Positions 59,016-64,000 of a stretch of 64,000 bases of DNA are shown here, in pieces. Position 1 is the stretch's first letter. The number at the start of each line of letters is the position of its first letter. The notes beneath the pieces are model-generated. The model saw only the letters and a program-made list of their open reading frames with translations. It did no database searches and was not told the origin of the DNA. The position numbers were made by a program, and so were the translations under genes. The stretch spans positions 124,001-188,000 of the forward strand of contig JACKOJ010000003.1 of NCBI GenBank assembly GCA_024234325.1, read 5' to 3'. This stretch comes from Pseudomonadales bacterium (GTDB taxonomy: Bacteria; Pseudomonadota; Gammaproteobacteria; Pseudomonadales; Pseudohongiellaceae).

Positions 59016-59573
59016 TCAATCGGGGTGTTTCTGGTCCTCTTCCAGGCAGCGCTTATGCTGTTCCTTCAGCTCTACGTATTTGCCTGCGGTATAGGTAAAG
59101 AAGGCGCGCTCCGACGCTGTCAGTTCGCGTATCTGTTTCACCGGGCTGCCGACATACAGATAGCCACTGGCAAGGCGCTTGCCCGGAGGTACCAGGCTGC
59201 CGCCGCCGATTACCACGTCGGCCTCCACCACGGCACCGTCCATGACAGTTGCGCCCATGCCGATCAATACCCGGTCGCCGATCGTGCAGCCGTGCAGCAT
59301 CGCCTTGTGCCCAACAGTGACATCATTTCCGATCTGCGTCGCGAACCCCCCGGGAACCATGGGGCCGTCATGGGTGACGTGAATGACGGTGCCGTCCTGA
59401 ATATTGCTGCGCATGCCGATCGCAATCCGGTTGACGTCTCCGCGAATGACCGTGAAGGGCCAGACTGAACAGTCTTCACCCAATGTCACATTCCCGATGA
59501 CAAGTGCACTAGGGTCGATAAAACAGGTCTCGTGAATTTGCGGGTTGTAGTCTTCAAAGCGTCTTACGGGCAT
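59016..59573 (-). CDS. Gamma carbonic anhydrase family protein
   Basis: From the ATG at 59573 (AGAGAAG lies upstream) the product has 185 residues of left-handed beta-helix. RGDVNRIAIGMRSNIQDGTVIHVTH, VGHKAMLHGCTIGD and IGMGATVMDG are the repeats. Histidines in VIHVTH, VGHKAM and LHGC match the zinc triad of the gamma class, so it may hydrate CO2, though many relatives show no activity. It is divergent from prlC as in Pseudomonas. Confidence 0.9.
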   Translation of the reverse strand: MPVRRFEDYNPQIHETCFIDPSALVIGNVTLGEDCSVWPFTVIRGDVNRIAIGMRSNIQDGTVIHVTHDGPMVPGGFATQIGNDVTVGHKAMLHGCTIGDRVLIGMGATVMDGAVVEADVVIGGGSLVPPGKRLASGYLYVGSPVKQIRELTASERAFFTYTAGKYVELKEQHKRCLEEDQKHPD

Positions 59574-59711
59574 GGGAGCTTCTCTCTTCATACAGACATT
59601 GCTGAACAGCTTGCTAATGTAGCACCGGCTTGCAGTACTATAACAGGCCGGAAATTCACCACGCCGTAGCGAATGCGTCAGACATCACCCGAGCGGTGAG
59701 CGAGGAATCCC

Positions 59712-61763
59712 ATGAGCAGCAATCCCCTTCTTCAATTCGATCAGTTACCGGATTTTCCGGCAATCAACGCCGCCCACATTGAGCCTGCAGTCACTCAGGT
59801 CCTGTCGGACAATCGTGAGCGGCTGGCGGGATTGGTGGCAGATGCGAAGAACAGAACCTCGCCAGACTGGAGCAGCCTGATGGCGCCACTTGATGAGATG
59901 GAGGACCGGTTAAGCAAGGTCTGGTCCACCGTCAGCCATCTCAACGCGGTCAACAACACAGCGGAGATCCGGGATGCCTACAACAAATGCCAGCCGCTGA
60001 TGACGGAGTACTACACGGAACTGGGCCAGAACGGAGAGCTCTTCGCCTGTGTGCAGGCTCTGGAAGGACGAATGAACTCTCTCGCACTGAGTACGGCACA
60101 GCGCAAGGTGCTCAAGGATTATTTGCTGGAGTTCCGCCTTGCGGGTGTTGACCTGGAAGACGCGAAAAAGCAGAAATTTGCTGCGATCGAGGCGAAGCTG
60201 AGCAGCTTATCCACCAAATTCAGCAACAACGTGCTGGACGCAACCATGGCCTGGAGCAAACGGATTACAGACGTTGCCGAACTGAGCGGCATTCCAGAGG
60301 TCAGCCTGCAGGCGGCGGCGGAGCTGGCTAGGAACAAGGGCCAGGAGGGCTATCTGCTGACTCTCGATGCGCCCTGCTACATCGCCGTGACCACCAACGC
60401 GGACAATCGGGCTCTGCGCGAGGAAATCTACACCGCTTACGTGACCCGGGCATCAGACCAGGGGGGACACGACTCTCGCTTCGACAATACCGACGTCATC
60501 GTGGATATTCTCAATTGTCGTGCGGAACTGTCCCATCTTCTGGGATATGACAGCTTTGCGGACGTCTCCGTTGCCCGCAAGATGGCCAAGTCGGTCACTC
60601 GGGTGAACGAGTTTCTGGCTGATCTGACGGCACTGGCAGTGCCGGCGGCAAAAGAGGAGTACCAGGCTCTCGCCGATTTTGCGGCTGCCGAGTACGGCAT
60701 CGAGTCTTTGCAGGCCTGGGATGTTGCGTATTACAGCGAGAAGCTGCGCAAGCGCAGTTTTGACATCTCCCAGGAGGAACTGCGCCCCTACTTCCCATTG
60801 GCAAAGGTGCAGGAAGGTCTGTTTGCCATCGCTGCCCGGATCTATGGCATCGAGATTCATCGCAATCCCGGCATGAGCCGCTGGAATGAGCACGTAGAGG
60901 CCTTCGATATCTGGCGTGACGACAAGTGCATTGCCCGCTTCTACTTCGATGTCTTCACGCGGGAAGGCAAGCGTTCCGGTGCCTGGATGGCGGAATGCCG
61001 GTCACGGCGGGAATTGCCGGGGGGCAATATTCAGACGCCAGTGGCCTATCTGGTCTGCAATTTCGCGAAAGGAAGCGGCAAGACGCCTGCGTTGCTGTCC
61101 CACAATGAGGTCACGACGCTGTTCCACGAATTCGGTCATGGACTGCATCACATGCTGACGGAGCAGACGCATTTGCGTTGTTCCGGGATCAATGGTGTTG
61201 CCTGGGATGCAGTGGAGCTGCCCAGCCAGTTGATGGAAAACTGGTGTTGGGATCGGGATGCCATTCCACTGATTTCGGCACATTACCAGACGGGAGAGGC
61301 GCTGCCTTCAACGCTTTTGGACAAGCTGCTGCAGGCCAAGAATTTCCAAGCTGGTATGAAAACGGTGCGCCAACTGGAGTTTGCGCAGTTCGATTTCAGG
61401 CTTCATCAACTCGCAGGGCCTTTCAATAAAAGCCTTGTTTCCAGGGTCATGGAAGAGGTGCGAGCACTAACTTCTGTGTATCGGGTCCCCGCCTTCAACC
61501 GGTTCGAAAACGGGTTTTCCCATATCTTTGCCGGTGGATACGCGGCAGGGTACTACAGCTATAAATGGGCCGAAGTTCTGTCTGCAGATGTCTTCTCGGT
61601 GTTTGCCGCCACCGGGGTATTCAATCACGAGACCGGGCAGAAGTTCCTGCACAACATACTGTCGCAAGGAGGAGCCGATGAGCCGCTGGAACTGTTCAAG
61701 GCCTTTATGGGGCGCGAACCCATGTTGGAGTCCTTGCTGAAACAGGACGGCTTATTGCGCTAG
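59712..61763 (+). CDS. prlC: Oligopeptidase A
   Basis: The 683 residues match M3 metallopeptidases of the PrlC type. TTLFHEFGHGLHHML holds the zinc motif HEFGH (H472, E473, H476); a third ligand Glu lies in LPSQLMENW. ELRPYFPLAKVQEGLF and the C-terminal FSHIFAGGYAAGYYSYKWAEVLSADVF fit. It degrades peptides including cleaved signal peptides in the cytosol. Confidence 0.97.
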   Translation: MSSNPLLQFDQLPDFPAINAAHIEPAVTQVLSDNRERLAGLVADAKNRTSPDWSSLMAPLDEMEDRLSKVWSTVSHLNAVNNTAEIRDAYNKCQPLMTEYYTELGQNGELFACVQALEGRMNSLALSTAQRKVLKDYLLEFRLAGVDLEDAKKQKFAAIEAKLSSLSTKFSNNVLDATMAWSKRITDVAELSGIPEVSLQAAAELARNKGQEGYLLTLDAPCYIAVTTNADNRALREEIYTAYVTRASDQGGHDSRFDNTDVIVDILNCRAELSHLLGYDSFADVSVARKMAKSVTRVNEFLADLTALAVPAAKEEYQALADFAAAEYGIESLQAWDVAYYSEKLRKRSFDISQEELRPYFPLAKVQEGLFAIAARIYGIEIHRNPGMSRWNEHVEAFDIWRDDKCIARFYFDVFTREGKRSGAWMAECRSRRELPGGNIQTPVAYLVCNFAKGSGKTPALLSHNEVTTLFHEFGHGLHHMLTEQTHLRCSGINGVAWDAVELPSQLMENWCWDRDAIPLISAHYQTGEALPSTLLDKLLQAKNFQAGMKTVRQLEFAQFDFRLHQLAGPFNKSLVSRVMEEVRALTSVYRVPAFNRFENGFSHIFAGGYAAGYYSYKWAEVLSADVFSVFAATGVFNHETGQKFLHNILSQGGADEPLELFKAFMGREPMLESLLKQDGLLR

Positions 61764-61859
61764 GTCAAGAGGATGTGAATTAGTGACAACTTGTTGACGA
61801 GAGTGGTTGTTTTCGCAGCGGAATCGACCGTTGCAGGATGGTATTTCAAAAAGAGTTCT

Positions 61860-61868
61860 TGCTATAAT
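61860..61868 (+). promoter_or_regulatory. Extended -10 promoter of coxB
   Basis: TGCTATAAT is a perfect extended -10 motif. No good -35 hexamer lies 17 bases upstream, as is usual for extended -10 promoters. It would drive coxBA with a long leader. Confidence 0.5.
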
Positions 61869-61916
61869 CCCCGCGCTTCTATTGCGCCCGCGTGATTTTG
61901 AAGGAGTTTTCTCTTG

Positions 61917-61936
61917 TCCCTGGCCTTTTCCAGGGA
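61917..61936 (+). other. Hairpin in the cox leader
   Basis: TCCCTGG (61917-61923) and CCAGGGA (61930-61936) pair perfectly over a six-base loop. No run of T follows directly, so it is not a standard terminator; it could be a leader structure. Confidence 0.4.
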
Positions 61937-62139
61937 GAGTCTTCTTCGCCGTATGCGGTTCGGTTGTGTGTTCCTGTCCAGTAATCCACACAGATGGACT
62001 AAGGTCATAACATAAGCTCTGACCTTCAGGCTTAATCCGATCGTCGCTGTAATCTTAGCCGCAGACCTCAAACACGGGGCGCGAAATAATAAAGACTAAA
62101 ATTTAACCTAGCCTTTTTCTTATTATGGAGACACGGCGA

Positions 62140-63285
62140 ATGTTGCCTAAAGCAAAGCTGTGGTTAGCCCTGACTGTTGCCGCACTGACAATGCTCAGCA
62201 CTAACCTCCAGGCCGCCTGGGACTTGAACATGCCCCAGGGAGTAACCCAAATCAGTCGAGATACCTACGATCTGCACATGCAGATCCTCTGGTGGTGTGT
62301 TGCCATCGGAGTGGTGGTCTTCAGCGTCATGATCTGGTCGATCGTCAATCACCGCAAATCCAAGGGTGCGGTGCCCGCGACATTCCACGAAAGCACCAAG
62401 GTGGAAATCGTCTGGACGATCATCCCGTTCATCATCCTGATTCTTATGGCCGTGCCCGCCACCCGCGTTCTGACTCACGCCTATGATGCCTCCGAGTCGG
62501 ATCTTGATATTCAGATCACCGGTTACCAGTGGCGCTGGGAGTATCGTTACCTGCGTCAGAACGCTGACGAGGACGAAGTCAGCTTCTTCAGCAACCTGAG
62601 CACCTCTCGTGACGAAATCAACAACACCATGCCCAAGCAGGAAAACTACCTGCTCGACGTAGACAATCCGCTGGTGATCCCGATCAACAAGAAAGTCCGT
62701 TTCCTGGTGACCTCCAATGACGTGATTCACGCCTGGTGGGTGCCGGACTTTGCCGTGAAAAAAGACGCCATCCCCGGTTTCATCAATGAAACCTGGACGA
62801 TTGTGGAAGAGCCCGGTGTTTACCGCGGTCAGTGCGCAGAGCTTTGCGGTATTGACCACGGCTTCATGCCGATCGTGGTACATGCCCTGCCCCAGGACGA
62901 ATACGACGCCTGGTATGCCGGTCGTCAGGAACAGGCCCGTGCCGCACGCGCACAGGCAAATAATGTCGTGACCCGGGATCAGGCCATGGCCACCGGTGAA
63001 GCCATTTACAACCGCACCTGTGTTGCCTGTCACCAGGCCGGTGGTGTGGGCCTTGCCCCGGCATTCCCTGCCCTGGCAGGCAGCAGTGTCGTCAATGGCG
63101 ACCTGACAGCGAACATCGAGCTGGTTCTGCACGGTGTTCCCGGTACCGCGATGGCGTCCTATGCCCGCATGCTGAGCCCTGTTGAGCTCTCCGGCATCGT
63201 GACCTACATCAGAAACTCTTTCGGCAACAGCACGGGCGATCTCGTCCAGCCGGCCGACGTCAACGCACTTTTGGAAGCACAGTAG
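62140..63285 (+). CDS. coxB: Cytochrome c oxidase subunit II with fused cytochrome c domain
   Basis: I use the ATG at 62140, nine bases after GGAG; an ATG at 62125 overlaps that site. The 381 residues have a signal or membrane helix at the start (LWLALTVAALTMLSTNLQA), two transmembrane helices (about 45-65 and 85-105), the CuA domain (YQWRWEYRYL, and GQCAELCGIDHGFMPIVVH with Cys, Glu, Cys, His, Met copper ligands) and a C-terminal haem domain (CVACHQ, with a Met in GTAMASY). It accepts electrons from cytochrome c in an aa3 oxidase. Confidence 0.96.
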   Translation: MLPKAKLWLALTVAALTMLSTNLQAAWDLNMPQGVTQISRDTYDLHMQILWWCVAIGVVVFSVMIWSIVNHRKSKGAVPATFHESTKVEIVWTIIPFIILILMAVPATRVLTHAYDASESDLDIQITGYQWRWEYRYLRQNADEDEVSFFSNLSTSRDEINNTMPKQENYLLDVDNPLVIPINKKVRFLVTSNDVIHAWWVPDFAVKKDAIPGFINETWTIVEEPGVYRGQCAELCGIDHGFMPIVVHALPQDEYDAWYAGRQEQARAARAQANNVVTRDQAMATGEAIYNRTCVACHQAGGVGLAPAFPALAGSSVVNGDLTANIELVLHGVPGTAMASYARMLSPVELSGIVTYIRNSFGNSTGDLVQPADVNALLEAQ

Positions 63286-63300
63286 AGGACAGTAGAAACA

Positions 63301-64000
63301 ATGAGCGCAGCACACGACGATCATCATCACGGTCCAGCGAAGGGGTTATCGCGATGGTTGTTTACTACCAACCATAAAGATATCGGTACCCTTTACCTGT
63401 GGTTCAGTTTTGCCATGTTCCTCCTTGGCGGCTCTTTCGCCATGGTTATCCGTGCGGAGTTGTTCCAGCCCGGCCTGCAACTGGTAGAGCCCAATTTCTT
63501 TAACCAGATGACCACCATGCACGGTCTGATCATGGTATTCGGTGCCGTGATGCCGGCCTTCGTGGGGCTGGCCAACTGGATGATCCCGATGATGATCGGG
63601 GCACCGGACATGGCACTCCCGCGGATGAACAACTGGAGCTTCTGGATTCTGCCGTTCGCCTTCGCGATGCTTTCCTCCACGCTGTTGATGGATGCAGGCG
63701 CCCCGAACTTCGGCTGGACATTCTATGCACCGCTGTCGACGACCTATGCGCCGGAAACAGTGACTTTCTTCATCTTCGCGGTACACATCATGGGGGCCTC
63801 CTCCATCATGGGCGCGATCAACATCATCGCTACCGTTCTGAACATGCGTGCACCGGGTATGACCCTGATGAAAATGCCGCTGTTCGTATGGACGTGGCTG
63901 ATCACGGCCTATCTGCTGATCGCCGTAATGCCGGTTCTGGCAGGCGTCGTGACCATGATGCTGTTTGATATTCACTTCGGCACCAGCTTCTTCAACGCAG
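63301..64000 (+). CDS. coxA: Cytochrome c oxidase subunit I (5' part)
   Basis: The reading frame from the ATG at 63301 is open to the window end, 233 codons. RWLFTTNHKDIGTLYLWFSF is the family start and MTTMHGLIMVFGAVMPAFVGLANWMIP includes the low-spin haem histidine. Five transmembrane helices can be seen before the cut. The remaining metal ligands (CuB and haem a3) lie beyond the window. GGACAGTAG sits upstream; coxB ends 15 bases before. Confidence 0.96.
   Translation, partial: MSAAHDDHHHGPAKGLSRWLFTTNHKDIGTLYLWFSFAMFLLGGSFAMVIRAELFQPGLQLVEPNFFNQMTTMHGLIMVFGAVMPAFVGLANWMIPMMIGAPDMALPRMNNWSFWILPFAFAMLSSTLLMDAGAPNFGWTFYAPLSTTYAPETVTFFIFAVHIMGASSIMGAINIIATVLNMRAPGMTLMKMPLFVWTWLITAYLLIAVMPVLAGVVTMMLFDIHFGTSFFNA

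Larger units (their letters stand above)
61764..62139 (+). other. Leader between prlC and coxB
   Basis: These 376 bases hold no gene I can support. They contain an extended -10 element at 61860-61868, a hairpin at 61917-61936, and a possible 33-codon frame from a TTG at 61914 (AAGGAG eight bases ahead) to TAA at 62013. The last 40 bases before coxB are AT-rich. The leader implied by the -10 is about 265 bases, long enough for control in the 5' end. Confidence 0.45.

Overview
The window is about 64 kb of chromosome from a gammaproteobacterium of moderately high GC. From dnaA through aroE the gene order follows the Pseudomonas aeruginosa origin region as I remember it: dnaA-dnaN-recF-gyrB, then an acyltransferase, gmhB, glyS, glyQ, a LpxL-like gene, trkH/trkA, rsmB, fmt, def, a LysM/TsaP-like gene, dprA, hemF, aroE. 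To the left lie rpmH-rnpA-yidD-yidC-mnmE, mnmG-rsmG-parA-parB, atpIBEFHAGDC, glmU and glmS. I cannot name a genus. Accessory content is low, and I see no insertion sequence, prophage, CRISPR array, tRNA or rRNA gene.

Region by region: 1-654 holds the end of uvrD and arfB. 672-3806 is a translationally coupled leftward operon of an outer-membrane barrel protein, a short periplasmic binding-protein-like protein and a membrane class III nucleotide cyclase; it is the most distinctive accessory unit here. 3923-8280 holds small housekeeping and hypothetical genes (yciA, yaaA, a DUF938 methyltransferase, an FMN reductase, a membrane-anchored Pro-rich orphan). 8287-14283 is a leftward run: rlmA, an M32 carboxypeptidase, a small membrane protein, a GST, a LysE exporter, an SDR and a DUF482/GNAT protein. 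An RpiR/HexR-type regulator faces a CNNM transporter, followed by an alpha/beta hydrolase. 17217-27606 is glmS, glmU and the complete F1Fo ATP synthase operon, with a strong predicted promoter upstream of atpI and a clear terminator after atpC. 27712-36360 carries chromosome partition (parAB), tRNA/rRNA modification (rsmG, mnmG, mnmE), membrane insertion (yidC, yidD) and rnpA-rpmH, all leftward. 36361-36764 is an AT-rich gap with two perfect DnaA boxes where coding direction flips; it is the best candidate for oriC. 36765-43037 is dnaA-dnaN-recF-gyrB rightward, with two parS palindromes inside recF. 43053-53632 carries acyltransferases, heptose phosphatase, glycyl-tRNA synthetase, Trk potassium uptake, rsmB and fmt; 53700-61763 carries def, the LysM protein, dprA, purE, hemF, aroE, a gamma-carbonic-anhydrase-like protein and prlC. 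After a 376-base leader, coxB and the start of coxA run off the right end.

Together the genes cover replication initiation, origin segregation (ParA/ParB acting on the recF parS sites), energy conservation (ATP synthase, cytochrome oxidase), envelope precursor supply (GlmS/GlmU, GmhB, acyltransferases) and N-terminal protein maturation (Fmt, Def). Nothing amounts to a wholly new system. The cyclase operon, the two origin-like gaps, the paired parS sites, the degenerate TrkA nucleotide site, the orphan at 7495 and the cox leader most deserve checking.
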